This document shows, one piece after another, positions 49,542 through 59,868 of a DNA stretch of 64,000 nt. This DNA is from Patescibacteria group bacterium (GTDB lineage Bacteria > Patescibacteriota > Gracilibacteria > UBA1369): NCBI GenBank assembly GCA_963169655.1, contig CAUJCM010000001.1, forward strand, positions 274,312-338,311. The letters run 5' to 3'. The notes under the pieces are model-generated. The model was not told the origin of the DNA and did no database searches. It worked only from the letters and a program-made list of their open reading frames with translations. Positions within the stretch are counted from its first letter, which is position 1. Each line of letters starts with the position of its first letter. Both the position numbers and the translations under genes were made by a program.

Positions 49542-52226
49542 ATGAATTGGATTTTAATTATCAATTGGGCATTAATTTTTATACTTGTAATTTATGTTTT
49601 GGCTATTTTCTTAGAAGTGTTAGCTAGTTTTTTGCAGAAAAAAGCTTTAAATACACAGAAATATGTAGTTTTGTTGATTAGGGTTCCAAAAGATAATGAA
49701 ACCGGACCTTTAGTTGCTGAACAAATTTTTTCTACAATTCATAGTGTGGTAAATGACTTATCTTTATGGGATAGATTAAAAGGTTTAAGTCCAGAGAAAG
49801 TGTCTTTTGAGATTGCCAATGTAGGTAGGAGTATCCGGTTTTATGCATATTTTCCAGCTAAGTTTAGAAATTTAGTTGAAGGACAAATTTATGCTCAATA
49901 TCCATTTGTAGAAATTGATGAAGTTAAAGATTATACTTTGGCTGAGAATATTGAAATTTCACAGCAACCACAAAATATAAGTGAAGGGAGAGATAAGGGG
50001 CTTGTTAAATACAAAGCTACTTCTGAATTAAAGTTTAAGTCTGTAGATACTTTTAAAGATGCTGTTGGGGCTGAAATAACTTTAACTCATAAAGATTTTT
50101 ATCCTATTAAACAGTATAATCAATTTGAGGATAAATCTACTGGCATGAATGTAGATCCTTTATCAGGGATTACTGCTACTTTAGCTAAATTTTCAGATCC
50201 TGATGAGCAGGCTTGGATACAATTAGTGATCAGTCCAATTTCAGAAAAGAAGGGAGCTTTTTTACAAAATGCTTTTGAAGTTATTTCAAATATTAAATTG
50301 AGTTTTTTACAAGATTCTTATTATAAATTTTTTGTTAAGGGTAGTAGTTTACGGAATAAAATTTTATATCCTTTTTATTTTTTATTTACTCCTGATCGGT
50401 TTTCAATCAAGAGAGATGGTGTGGAAGAAAAAGATTTAGCTAGGGTTTCAGCTAGTGATAAATTAGGAGGGCTTTTGTTTAATACTAATATTAGAATTGT
50501 TTATGTGCCAAAGGCTAATCATCATGATGCTTCAATGGTTAAATTAAAAGAAATTGCTGGATCTTTTAAACAATTTAATTTACCTAGATCAAATGGTTTT
50601 TTGCTGAGTAAGATTTATAAAAACAATGAGATTGTAGAAAAATATAGATCAAGAGTTTTAGAAAATCCTTTTATTTTGAATGTTAAAGAATTGGCTACTA
50701 TTTTTCATTTACCAAATTTAACCGTTCAAACTCCAAATATTTTTTGGGTTAGGTCAAAGAAAATTGAACCTCCAAATGATTTGCCAAAGACTACCAATGA
50801 AATTGATTCTCCTGTAACTGCAATTGGTAAAACTAATTTTAGGGGAATGTCACAAGAATTTGGTATCAGGACTTTAGATAGAAGGAGACATATGTATATT
50901 ATTGGTAAGACTGGTATGGGAAAATCTGTGTTACTTGAAAATATGATCTTTTCTGATATTCAAGCTGGTAAAGGTGTTGCTGTGATAGATCCTCATGGAG
51001 ATTTAGCTGAATCTGTTTTAAATTTTGTACCTTCAAGGAGAACTAATGATGTTATTGTATTTGATCCATCAGATCGAGAATGGCCAATTGCTTTTAATAT
51101 GTTGAGTAATATTGATCCTTCTTTAAATACGATTGTGGCATCAGGATTAGTTGGTGTGTTTAAGAAAATTTATGCAAATAGTTGGGGTCCAAGATTAGAG
51201 CATATTTTAAGAAATACGATTTTATCTCTTTTAGAGTACCCAAATACGACATTATTGGGTATTCCAAGAATTTTACAAGATTCTGATTTTAGAAAAAAAG
51301 TTATTAAAAAGATACAAGATCCATTAGTGAAAAGTTTTTGGATTAATGAATTTGAAAAAATGGATCCAAGACAAAAAATTGAAGCTATATCTCCAATTTT
51401 AAATAAAGTTGGACAATTTCTTTCTAGTCCAATTGTCAGAAATATATTGGGACAAGTTAATTCAAAGGTTGATTTAAGATGGGCAATGGATAATAAGAAG
51501 ATTGTTATTATTAATTTGTCTAAGGGGAAAATAGGGGAGGATAATTCTTCTCTTTTAGGGGCAATGCTTATTACTAAATTCCAAATTGATGCGATGAGTA
51601 GAGCAAATATAGCAGAGAAAGAAAGAACTGATTTTTACTTGTATGTTGATGAGTTTCAGAATTTTGCTACTGATTCTTTTGCTACTATTTTGTCAGAGGC
51701 TCGTAAATATAAATTAAATTTAAGTATGGCAAATCAGTATATAGCTCAAATGCCAGAAGAAGTGAGAGATGCTGTTTTTGGTAATGTGGGTAGCATTTTG
51801 TCTTTCCAAGTTGGTTTTGATGATGCTGAATATTTGTCTCAACAATTTGGAGAAGAAGTTTTGCCAAATGATTTAGTAAATTTAAGTAAGTATACTTGTT
51901 ATATGAGGCTTTTAATTGATGGTATGCCTTCTAAAACTTTTTCACTAGCGACTTTGCCACCACCAAATTATCAAAGCACTTCTGAACAGAAAGAGAAGGT
52001 GATTCGTTTAGCGAGAGAAAGATATTGTTCCCCAAGACTTGTTGTTGAGGATAAAATTATGAGATGGAGCAGAGGAGCAGATATTGATGCAGATGCAAAT
52101 TCAGCATTACCTGAGCCTGAAAAGGATCAGGAAAAGCCTAAAAAACTAAAGATAGATAAAAATGCTTTATTGTTAGAAAGTAAGAAGAAGTTAGATCATG
52201 GTCCAAGTGACAATACAAGGAAATAA
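49542..52226 (+). CDS. VirD4/TraD-like type IV secretion coupling ATPase
   Basis: MYIIGKTGMGKSVLLENMI, KGVAVIDPHGDLAESVL, FYLYVDEFQNFATDSFATILSEARKY. Confidence 0.88.
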   Translation: MNWILIINWALIFILVIYVLAIFLEVLASFLQKKALNTQKYVVLLIRVPKDNETGPLVAEQIFSTIHSVVNDLSLWDRLKGLSPEKVSFEIANVGRSIRFYAYFPAKFRNLVEGQIYAQYPFVEIDEVKDYTLAENIEISQQPQNISEGRDKGLVKYKATSELKFKSVDTFKDAVGAEITLTHKDFYPIKQYNQFEDKSTGMNVDPLSGITATLAKFSDPDEQAWIQLVISPISEKKGAFLQNAFEVISNIKLSFLQDSYYKFFVKGSSLRNKILYPFYFLFTPDRFSIKRDGVEEKDLARVSASDKLGGLLFNTNIRIVYVPKANHHDASMVKLKEIAGSFKQFNLPRSNGFLLSKIYKNNEIVEKYRSRVLENPFILNVKELATIFHLPNLTVQTPNIFWVRSKKIEPPNDLPKTTNEIDSPVTAIGKTNFRGMSQEFGIRTLDRRRHMYIIGKTGMGKSVLLENMIFSDIQAGKGVAVIDPHGDLAESVLNFVPSRRTNDVIVFDPSDREWPIAFNMLSNIDPSLNTIVASGLVGVFKKIYANSWGPRLEHILRNTILSLLEYPNTTLLGIPRILQDSDFRKKVIKKIQDPLVKSFWINEFEKMDPRQKIEAISPILNKVGQFLSSPIVRNILGQVNSKVDLRWAMDNKKIVIINLSKGKIGEDNSSLLGAMLITKFQIDAMSRANIAEKERTDFYLYVDEFQNFATDSFATILSEARKYKLNLSMANQYIAQMPEEVRDAVFGNVGSILSFQVGFDDAEYLSQQFGEEVLPNDLVNLSKYTCYMRLLIDGMPSKTFSLATLPPPNYQSTSEQKEKVIRLARERYCSPRLVVEDKIMRWSRGADIDADANSALPEPEKDQEKPKKLKIDKNALLLESKKKLDHGPSDNTRK

Positions 52227-53423
52227 TTATTTTTTAACTAATACTTCTATACCAGGAATTTTTCCATTTTTCTCTAAAAATTCTAACATCGCGCCACCAC
52301 CTGTTGATATATGAGTAAAACCTTTTGGACTTATTTTACATAATTTGAGTGCTTCAAGAGTATCTCCACCCCCAATTAAGGTGGTGGCGCCACTTTTAGT
52401 TGCTTTCTTCATTGCAAGAAGTATTTTTTTTGTTCCATTTCTGAAAGGTTTAAATTCAGTTACTCCAACTGGACCATTAAAAATTATTGTTTTTGATTTT
52501 TTAATAATTTGGCAAAATTCTTTTGTTGATTTTGTTCCAATATCATAAATTGAATAATTATTTGGTATATTTTTAGTATTGGTATTTTTTGTAAGTGTAA
52601 AATCAGATAATTTTTTTGCTATGACGAAGTCTTCAGGTAAATAAATATTTTTTCGATTTTGATGAATTAAACTTATTATTTTTTCAGCTACTTTAATTTT
52701 ATTTTTTTGGTAAAAAGAATTTGCTAATTGATATTTTTTGCTAGCTAAAAATGTGTTTGCAAGTCCACCTCCAATTAAAAAGTTATTAGTTCTTTTGACA
52801 AAACTTTCAATTAAATTGATTTTCGTGTCTATTTTTGAACCTCCGATAATAAATGTGACTGGCTCTTTTATTTTTCCAATAAATTTATTTAATTGATCAA
52901 ATTCTTTTTGTAATAGTAGTCCTGCATAACTGGGTAAATATTTTACAACTCCATAAACTGAACTATGTTTTCTGTGTGAACTTGCAAAGGCATCATTGAC
53001 GAAAATATCTGCAGTTGAAGCTAATTTTTTTGAAAGTGTAATATTATTTTTTTCTTCTCCATTATTAAATCTGATATTTTCTAATAAATAAATTTCACCA
53101 CTTTTAATATTTTGAAGTCGATTGATTGTGTTTTGGTTTAATTCTGAATTGAGAAATATTACTTTTTTCTTGAGTAATTTTTGTAGTTTTTTTGCAATTG
53201 GTTTTAAGCTTAATTGTTTATCATTTTTATTTTTTGGGCGCCCTAAGTGACTTGTGATAATTAATGAATTTTGATTGTTTAATAGGTATTTTATTGTTGG
53301 TAAACTTTCTTTAATTTTAGTATCGTCAGTAATTTTATTATTTTTTAATGGCACATTAAAATCTACTCGAAGTAGTATTTTTTTCTGTTTAATATTTTTA
53401 TTTAATATCGAATTTAATTTCAT
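52227..53423 (-). CDS. pgk: phosphoglycerate kinase
   Basis: LLRVDFNVPL, TSHLGRPKN, VNDAFASSHRKHSS, GPVGVTEF, STGGGAMLEFLE. Confidence 0.96.
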   Translation of the reverse strand: MKLNSILNKNIKQKKILLRVDFNVPLKNNKITDDTKIKESLPTIKYLLNNQNSLIITSHLGRPKNKNDKQLSLKPIAKKLQKLLKKKVIFLNSELNQNTINRLQNIKSGEIYLLENIRFNNGEEKNNITLSKKLASTADIFVNDAFASSHRKHSSVYGVVKYLPSYAGLLLQKEFDQLNKFIGKIKEPVTFIIGGSKIDTKINLIESFVKRTNNFLIGGGLANTFLASKKYQLANSFYQKNKIKVAEKIISLIHQNRKNIYLPEDFVIAKKLSDFTLTKNTNTKNIPNNYSIYDIGTKSTKEFCQIIKKSKTIIFNGPVGVTEFKPFRNGTKKILLAMKKATKSGATTLIGGGDTLEALKLCKISPKGFTHISTGGGAMLEFLEKNGKIPGIEVLVKK

Positions 53424-53553
53424 TGTGATATTGGTAATTTTAAAATAATTATCAACTTTTAAATAATTAAAGCAAATTTTTTAATAATATTTAATGTTTA
53501 GAAAATTTATCTGTTCTAATTTGAGAATGTTTTATAATTTAATTATTAAGCTT

Positions 53554-53934
53554 ATGAAAAGTTTGAATAAAGTAATGTTAATTGGAAATTTAACAAAAGA
53601 TCCAGAGCTTATTGAATTTGGTACAGGAATTAAACTTGCTAAATTTACCTTAGCTACAAATAGAAATTGGCTAAATAAAGATGGAGAAAAAAATACTTTA
53701 ACTGATTTTCACCAAATAGTTGCTTGGAGAAAATTGGCTGAAATTTGTGCGAGTCATTTGAAAAAAGGTGCTGCTGTTTTAATAGAAGGCAAAATTTTTA
53801 ATAATAAATATGAAGATAAAGCTGGTAAAATGAAATATTCTACAGAGGTTCATGCTGATGAAATTAATTTTATTACCTATAAAAATAATAAAGATATGGA
53901 TGAAGTAAATTTAGTCACAGTTGATGAGGAATAA
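53554..53934 (+). CDS. ssb: single-stranded DNA-binding protein
   Basis: SLNKVMLIGNLTKDPEL, FHQIVAWRKLAEICASHLKKGAAVLIEGKI. Confidence 0.93.
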   Translation: MKSLNKVMLIGNLTKDPELIEFGTGIKLAKFTLATNRNWLNKDGEKNTLTDFHQIVAWRKLAEICASHLKKGAAVLIEGKIFNNKYEDKAGKMKYSTEVHADEINFITYKNNKDMDEVNLVTVDEE

Positions 53935-53968
53935 AATGAAGTATTGATATTTTCTAAAAGCTAAAATT

Positions 53969-54011
53969 CATGTACTATTAACTTAAATAAAATTAGTAGT
54001 ACATGTTTTTT
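53969..54011 (+). terminator. terminator-like hairpin overlapping the next start codon
   Basis: CATGTACTA/TAGTACATG followed by TTTTTT. Confidence 0.65.
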
Positions 54012-54935
54012 AGTGTAATTATTCCTACATACAATCGGTCTGATATTTTAAATAAGACTTTAGATTCTCTTTTCAATCAGTCAGTAGATTTGAGGGATTA
54101 TGAAGTGATAGTTGTCAATGATGGAAGTACAGATGATACGGCCAAAGTAGCTAGTAAATTTTCTAAAAAATATAAAAATTTCCATTATTTTAAACAAAAA
54201 AATCAAGGTCAGGGAGTAGCTAGAAATACTGGCTTAAAAAAAGCTAAGGGAGAAGTTATTGTTTTAATTGGTGATGATATTGTTCCTACTTATGATTTTT
54301 TATATGAACATCAAAAATATCATTATTTGTATACTGAAGAAAATGCTGGGGTTTTAGGATTTACAGCTTGGCATCCAGAACTTAAATTAAATAATTTTAT
54401 GAGATGGATGGTCGATGGTTCTTCTATTTTTGGGAAATTTGGAGGGCATCAATTTGCTTATGAAAAATTAAAAAATGGAAAATTGGCTGATTTTAATTTT
54501 TTTTATACTTCAAATATTTCTTTGAAAAGATCTTTGTTTCAGAAATTTACTTTTGACCCTAAATTTGCTGGTTATGGTTGGGAAGATATTGAACTGGGGT
54601 ACAGATTATTTAAAGAGGCAGATTTTAAATTGTACTATAACTCATGGGCAGTTGGCTATCATCATCACTATATGGATGAAAATTCTTTTCCAAGAAGGAT
54701 GATGGCTATAGGGAGTTCTGCTTGGTTAATACATCAAAAATATCCAGAATTGAAAAAGGTTCCTGGTTTTTTGAAAAAAGCTATTTTTCAAATTATTTCT
54801 TTTGAACCTTTTATTTGGCTATTGTGGTTAATTAAAAAGTTATCTAAAAATAGAATTTATAATTTATATTATTATATTTTATCTAAAAAATATTTTTTAA
54901 AAGGAGTAAATTTTGCGAAAAAGAAGAAAAACTAG
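54003..54935 (+). CDS. GT2 family glycosyltransferase
   Basis: MFFSVIIPTYNRSDILNKTLDSLFNQ, VVNDGSTDDTA, GYGWEDIELGYR. Confidence 0.92.
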   Translation: MFFSVIIPTYNRSDILNKTLDSLFNQSVDLRDYEVIVVNDGSTDDTAKVASKFSKKYKNFHYFKQKNQGQGVARNTGLKKAKGEVIVLIGDDIVPTYDFLYEHQKYHYLYTEENAGVLGFTAWHPELKLNNFMRWMVDGSSIFGKFGGHQFAYEKLKNGKLADFNFFYTSNISLKRSLFQKFTFDPKFAGYGWEDIELGYRLFKEADFKLYYNSWAVGYHHHYMDENSFPRRMMAIGSSAWLIHQKYPELKKVPGFLKKAIFQIISFEPFIWLLWLIKKLSKNRIYNLYYYILSKKYFLKGVNFAKKKKN

Positions 54936-54984
54936 TTTTTAGATATATTGTCTATTAAAATGAAAACAACTTTATAAAGTTATT

Positions 54985-56430
54985 ATGAAAATCAGAAATA
55001 AAAGTTTAGTTTTATTATTATTAATTATTTTTTCGACTAGTTTCTTAAGTGGCTGTTTTAAAAAGAAGCCAGTTGAAAAGATTGAGAAAGCTACTAATGC
55101 TACTTTGGTCTATTATAAGCTGTTTGATAATGAAGATATAATGGCTCCTTTTATTCAGCAATATAAAACACTTCATCCGAATATTACTATTAAATACAGA
55201 AAATTTGATGATGAAAATGATTATTATCGAACTATTTTGAATGAATTAGCTGAAGGTGAAGGACCAGATATTTTTTCAGTACCTAATTATTGGTTAAAAA
55301 ATAATTCAAAAAAAATTGTTCCTGCAAATCCACAAGCTTTTGGACCTAAACAATTTAATGATATTTTTGTGAATGTAGCTTCACAGGATGCTATTTTTGT
55401 AGATCCGCAGGATGGAATTGAAAAAGTTTTTGGTGTACCAATGGGAGTTGATACTTTAGCTGTATATTATAATCAAGAGTTGTATGAAGATAGGATTCCA
55501 GCTCAAGGTAAACCTGCTGCTACTTGGAATGGATTTAAAGATGATGTTTATAAATTAACGAAAGCTGATAATAGCTTTGAGCGTTTTGAAGTTGCTGGTA
55601 CTGCAATGGGTAGATTTGATAATATCGCAAGATCAATGGATATTTTATATAGCTTAATGCTTCAATATAAAGTAGATTTTTATAATGCAGATTTAACTCA
55701 AGCTCAATTTGCAAAGCAAAATGCTATTACAGAGAGTGGAACTTCAATTAATCCAGCAACTGAAGCTTTAAATTTATATACTAGTTTTGGTTTGGCTTCT
55801 CAAAAAAATTACTCATGGAATGAATATATGGTTGAAAGTGATTCAGTGGTTAAAGAAATGGAGCCTTTTGCTAGAGGAAAAGTTGCAACTATTTTTGGAT
55901 ATCCTTACTTGTATGAACAAATTAAGGCTGAGATTATACAATTAAAAGCTCAAGGAGTTGCTACAATTAATCCTAATGCAATTAAAGTGGCTATGATCCC
56001 TCAAGTTAATGATCCAAATACTTCTACTGAAAAAAGGGATGCTTTTGCAAATTATTTTGTGGAAACTGTAGGGAGAAATACTGAACATCCTAATGAAGCT
56101 TGGGACTTTTTGTTATTTATTACTTCAAAAGAAAATTTAGCTTATTATAATCAAAAGACTCATCATACTACTTCAAGAAGAGATTTGATTGAAGAGCAAC
56201 AAGCAGATCCAATTTATGGAGTGTTTGCTCAACAAGTAGGCTTTGCTGAAAGTTTAGTTATTTATGATTGGAATTTATATAAAAATATTTTTGGAGAGGC
56301 GATTAATTTAGTGTTACAAACAAAAGAGGTGCCGAAGACAGCTATTCAAAAGTCTGAAAAAGCAATTAATGAAATTTTGCCGACAGAGGGGATTTTACCT
56401 AAACCACCAATTATAAATACTACAAAATAA
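54985..56430 (+). CDS. ABC transporter sugar-type extracellular solute-binding lipoprotein
   Basis: Lipobox FLSGC, ILNELAEGEGPDIFSVPNYWL, GVPMGVDTLAVYYN. Confidence 0.88.
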   Translation: MKIRNKSLVLLLLIIFSTSFLSGCFKKKPVEKIEKATNATLVYYKLFDNEDIMAPFIQQYKTLHPNITIKYRKFDDENDYYRTILNELAEGEGPDIFSVPNYWLKNNSKKIVPANPQAFGPKQFNDIFVNVASQDAIFVDPQDGIEKVFGVPMGVDTLAVYYNQELYEDRIPAQGKPAATWNGFKDDVYKLTKADNSFERFEVAGTAMGRFDNIARSMDILYSLMLQYKVDFYNADLTQAQFAKQNAITESGTSINPATEALNLYTSFGLASQKNYSWNEYMVESDSVVKEMEPFARGKVATIFGYPYLYEQIKAEIIQLKAQGVATINPNAIKVAMIPQVNDPNTSTEKRDAFANYFVETVGRNTEHPNEAWDFLLFITSKENLAYYNQKTHHTTSRRDLIEEQQADPIYGVFAQQVGFAESLVIYDWNLYKNIFGEAINLVLQTKEVPKTAIQKSEKAINEILPTEGILPKPPIINTTK

Positions 56431-56440
56431 AATTTATAAA

Positions 56441-57766
56441 TTGCAGAATTTTTTAGAAAAATGTAGAGTTTTGAGCTTTGAATTGTTTTTAATAACAATA
56501 CCTTTTCAAGTTCAAACATTGATTTATAAAGCACATTTTTTAACAGGACAATTTAATTATTTTACTAGTTTTTTCTTTAATATTAGTGAGTTTTTTTTAT
56601 TAATTACTTTTTTAATTTATGGTCTGGAAAAATTATTATTTGTATATGATACCAAACCTTTTTTAGAAAATTTTAATAAATATGATTATTATTTTGTTTT
56701 TAGTTTACTTGGCTTATTTGCCTGGATATTATTATCAATTTTTTGGTCAAAAGAGCCAAAATTAGCTTTATTTTTTGCTTTTAGATTTTTGGAATTACTA
56801 ATTTTGATTTATTTAATATTAAATGAAGTTATTCCTCGAAATAAAATAATTAAATATTTTGCTATTGGTGCTGGTATTCAAGTTTTTATAGGATTTATAC
56901 AATATTTAAAGCAGGGGAGTTTAGGGTTAATATTTTTGGGAGAAAGTCAATTTGGGGGAGATACTTTAAATATTGCAAAGATTGATTTAGGTGGGGAAAA
57001 AATAGTTAGATCTTATGGTACTTTTTCTCATTCAAATATTTTTGGTGGATATCTTTTGATTGCTTTGACTTTATTATTACAAAATATTTCTAAAAAAAAT
57101 TTTAGTAAATTAATTTTATTAGGCCTTTTATTTTTGTTTGGTATTTTACTTTCCTTTTCAAGATCTGCATGGCTAGCAACTTTTTCAATATTTTTTATGA
57201 TACTGACGATTAATCCAATTAAAATTAACTGGAAATATTTTTTGTTAATTTTAATGATAGGTATTTTTTCTTTAGTAGTTTTGAATTTAGATAAAATTAT
57301 TATATCTAGAATATTAGATTTTTCTTTGCAATCGATAGATCAAAGGTTAATTTATTCTGACATTGCTAGCAAAATGATTTATTCACATTCATTTTTTGGA
57401 GTGGGATATGGTCAATTTGTTTTAAATATGCCTGATTATTATGGAAATGTGTTAAGTCCTTGGTTGTATCAACCTGTGCATAATTATTGGTTAATGCTAT
57501 TTTCTGAATTAGGAGTTATTGGTTTATTATTTTGGGGTTTTATTGCATTAAGTATTTTTAATTTGATTGACTATGCAATGAGAAGAATAATTAAATCTGA
57601 TAGATTTTATTGGAAAATGTATATTTCTATTTTATTGGGTTTATTGGTTTTATCTTTATTTGATCACTATTTATATACAACCTGGCCTGGACAAGTATTG
57701 GTGACTTTAGTTTTGGGTTTAATTTGGATGGATTTTCAAAAGAGAAAAGAAGAGTTAAATAAATAA
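56441..57766 (+). CDS. O-antigen ligase-like polytopic membrane protein
   Basis: TTG start; multiple TM; RSYGTFSHSNIFGGYL, SFSRSAWLA, VGYGQF, PVHNYWLMLFSELGVIGL. Confidence 0.85.
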   Translation: MQNFLEKCRVLSFELFLITIPFQVQTLIYKAHFLTGQFNYFTSFFFNISEFFLLITFLIYGLEKLLFVYDTKPFLENFNKYDYYFVFSLLGLFAWILLSIFWSKEPKLALFFAFRFLELLILIYLILNEVIPRNKIIKYFAIGAGIQVFIGFIQYLKQGSLGLIFLGESQFGGDTLNIAKIDLGGEKIVRSYGTFSHSNIFGGYLLIALTLLLQNISKKNFSKLILLGLLFLFGILLSFSRSAWLATFSIFFMILTINPIKINWKYFLLILMIGIFSLVVLNLDKIIISRILDFSLQSIDQRLIYSDIASKMIYSHSFFGVGYGQFVLNMPDYYGNVLSPWLYQPVHNYWLMLFSELGVIGLLFWGFIALSIFNLIDYAMRRIIKSDRFYWKMYISILLGLLVLSLFDHYLYTTWPGQVLVTLVLGLIWMDFQKRKEELNK

Positions 57767-58684
57767 ATTTTTATTTCCACTGAGGAAATTTTCAGTTTTT
57801 TGTTTATTTTTACCTTCTAATTGTAATTCTAAAATTTCTAATGCGCCTTCTTTACAACCTAAAAACAATTGGTTTTTATCAATTTGAAATTTTACAGATA
57901 GAATGCTTTTTCCTGATTTTTTAATATTTAATAATTTTAAGTTTTTTTCTTTAACTTTGATAAAAATACCAGGCCAAGAGTAATAAGCTCTGTATTTATT
58001 AAAGATTTGTGAAGCTGTTTCTAGCGATGGATTAATAAATCCATCTAATTTTTCTATTTTTTGACAATAGGTTGCTTCACTTTCAATTTGTGCTTTTTTA
58101 GGAATTTTATTTTGTGCAATATTCATTAAAATATTAGGTAATTTTTCAGAGCCTAATTTGCTTAACTTTTGTCTTAAGGTAATATTATTGTCTTCTGGGT
58201 CAATTTCTTGTTCAAGAATTTGATAAATATCTCCTGCATCCATTTTTTTGACCATTTCCATAATTGAAAGTCCTGTTTTGAGATCGCCATTAAGTAAAGA
58301 TTGTTCGATTGGGGAGGCTCCACGGTACTTAGGGAGGATTGATCCGTGTACATTAATTGCACTGATTTTTGGTATATCTAAAACTTCTTGGCTTAAAATT
58401 TGACCATATGCTATTACTACTAAAAAATCTGGATTTTGTGATTTAAGCCAATTGATTAGTTTAATATCTTTATTGAGTTTTTCTGGTTGATAAACTGGGA
58501 TTTGTAATTTTTGAGCTAATTCTTTAATGGGAGGTGATTTTAGCTCTTTTTTACGGCCAAAAGGCTTATCTTCTTGAGTTATTACTGCAAGTACTTGGAA
58601 ATCAGAATTTTGATTAAGTTTCTCAAGAAATTGGCAGGCAAAATCTGGTGTTCCAAGAAAAACTATATTTATCTTATTTGACAT
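57755..58684 (-). CDS. fmt: methionyl-tRNA formyltransferase
   Basis: INIVFLGTPDFACQFLE, NVHGSILPKYRGASPIEQSLLNGD; Met near 58684 preferred over 58753. Confidence 0.94.
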   Translation of the reverse strand: MSNKINIVFLGTPDFACQFLEKLNQNSDFQVLAVITQEDKPFGRKKELKSPPIKELAQKLQIPVYQPEKLNKDIKLINWLKSQNPDFLVVIAYGQILSQEVLDIPKISAINVHGSILPKYRGASPIEQSLLNGDLKTGLSIMEMVKKMDAGDIYQILEQEIDPEDNNITLRQKLSKLGSEKLPNILMNIAQNKIPKKAQIESEATYCQKIEKLDGFINPSLETASQIFNKYRAYYSWPGIFIKVKEKNLKLLNIKKSGKSILSVKFQIDKNQLFLGCKEGALEILELQLEGKNKQKTENFLSGNKNLFI

Positions 58685-58758
58685 ATTATAACTTGCTTTT
58701 AAGATTAATTCATAATACAATTTAACACTAAAATTTAATAAAAAAGAAGTCACAAATT

Positions 58759-59820
58759 ATGCAGGAATTATTTATTAAAGCAGGACAGAAATTTAATGAA
58801 GCAAATAAAATTTTATGTATATCTCATAAAAGGCCTGATGGAGATACTTTAGGGGCTTCGATGGCTTTATATCATACTTTTAAAGCTATGGGGAAGGAAG
58901 TAGATTTAGCTTGTATTGATGATATTTCTGAGAGGTACTTTTTCTTGGAGGGGGTTAAAAAATTTGTGAAAGAGTTTAATTATCTTGATTATGATTTAAT
59001 TTGTGTTTCTGATGCTGGAGCTTCTTATATGACAAAATTTCATGAAATTTATCCTGATTTATTTAGTGGAGCAGTTCCAGTTATCAATTTAGATCATCAT
59101 GCTTCAAATGATAATTTTGGTACAATTAATATTGTGGATGTAAATAGTGCTTCAACAACAGTATTAATTTATAAATTATTTACTTTTTTGAATATTCCAA
59201 TTTCACCAGTAGTTGCAACGGCTTTACTTTGTGGAATTTATAATGATACTGGTAGTTTGATGCATGGAAATACTACTTTGGAGGTATTTGAAATTACTGG
59301 AAAATTAGTAGAACTAGGTGGAAAAGTTAATATTGTTGCTAAAAATTTATTTAAAAGTACTCCTGTAAAACAGTTAAAAGTGTGGGGTAAAGTTTTAGAA
59401 AGGCTTACTTTAAGTGATAATGGAGTAGTTGCTTCTGTAATCACTCAAACAGATTTAGATGAATTGGAAGCGAAAAGTGATGATACTTCGGGTGTTGTTG
59501 ATTTTATGAATGCTGTGCCTGGTTCAAAATTTACTGTACTATTGAATGAAGATGAAAAAGGTAATGTTAAAGGTTCTTTTAGGACAAGGAGAGATGATGT
59601 TGATTTAGCATTTTTAGCTGGTAAATTTGGAGGAGGAGGGCATAAAAAAGCTGCTGGTTTTACTATGCCAGGTAGAATACATCAGGAAATTAAGTGGAAA
59701 GTAAGTCCTGTTGGTGTGGAAGATAATGAAATTAAGCAAAATACTATTAAGCCTCAAAGTAATCCTGTGGAATTATTAAGCAATATTTTACAGATTCCAG
59801 AAGCTAATTTTGAAGGCTAA
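58759..59820 (+). CDS. DHH/DHHA1 family phosphoesterase (NrnA-like)
   Basis: SHKRPDGDTLGASMALYH, NLDHHASND, FGGGGHKKAAGF. Confidence 0.92.
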   Translation: MQELFIKAGQKFNEANKILCISHKRPDGDTLGASMALYHTFKAMGKEVDLACIDDISERYFFLEGVKKFVKEFNYLDYDLICVSDAGASYMTKFHEIYPDLFSGAVPVINLDHHASNDNFGTINIVDVNSASTTVLIYKLFTFLNIPISPVVATALLCGIYNDTGSLMHGNTTLEVFEITGKLVELGGKVNIVAKNLFKSTPVKQLKVWGKVLERLTLSDNGVVASVITQTDLDELEAKSDDTSGVVDFMNAVPGSKFTVLLNEDEKGNVKGSFRTRRDDVDLAFLAGKFGGGGHKKAAGFTMPGRIHQEIKWKVSPVGVEDNEIKQNTIKPQSNPVELLSNILQIPEANFEG

Positions 59821-59868
59821 ATTGATTTATTTGAATTTTTGCCTATAATTTGCAACATCTAATATTGT

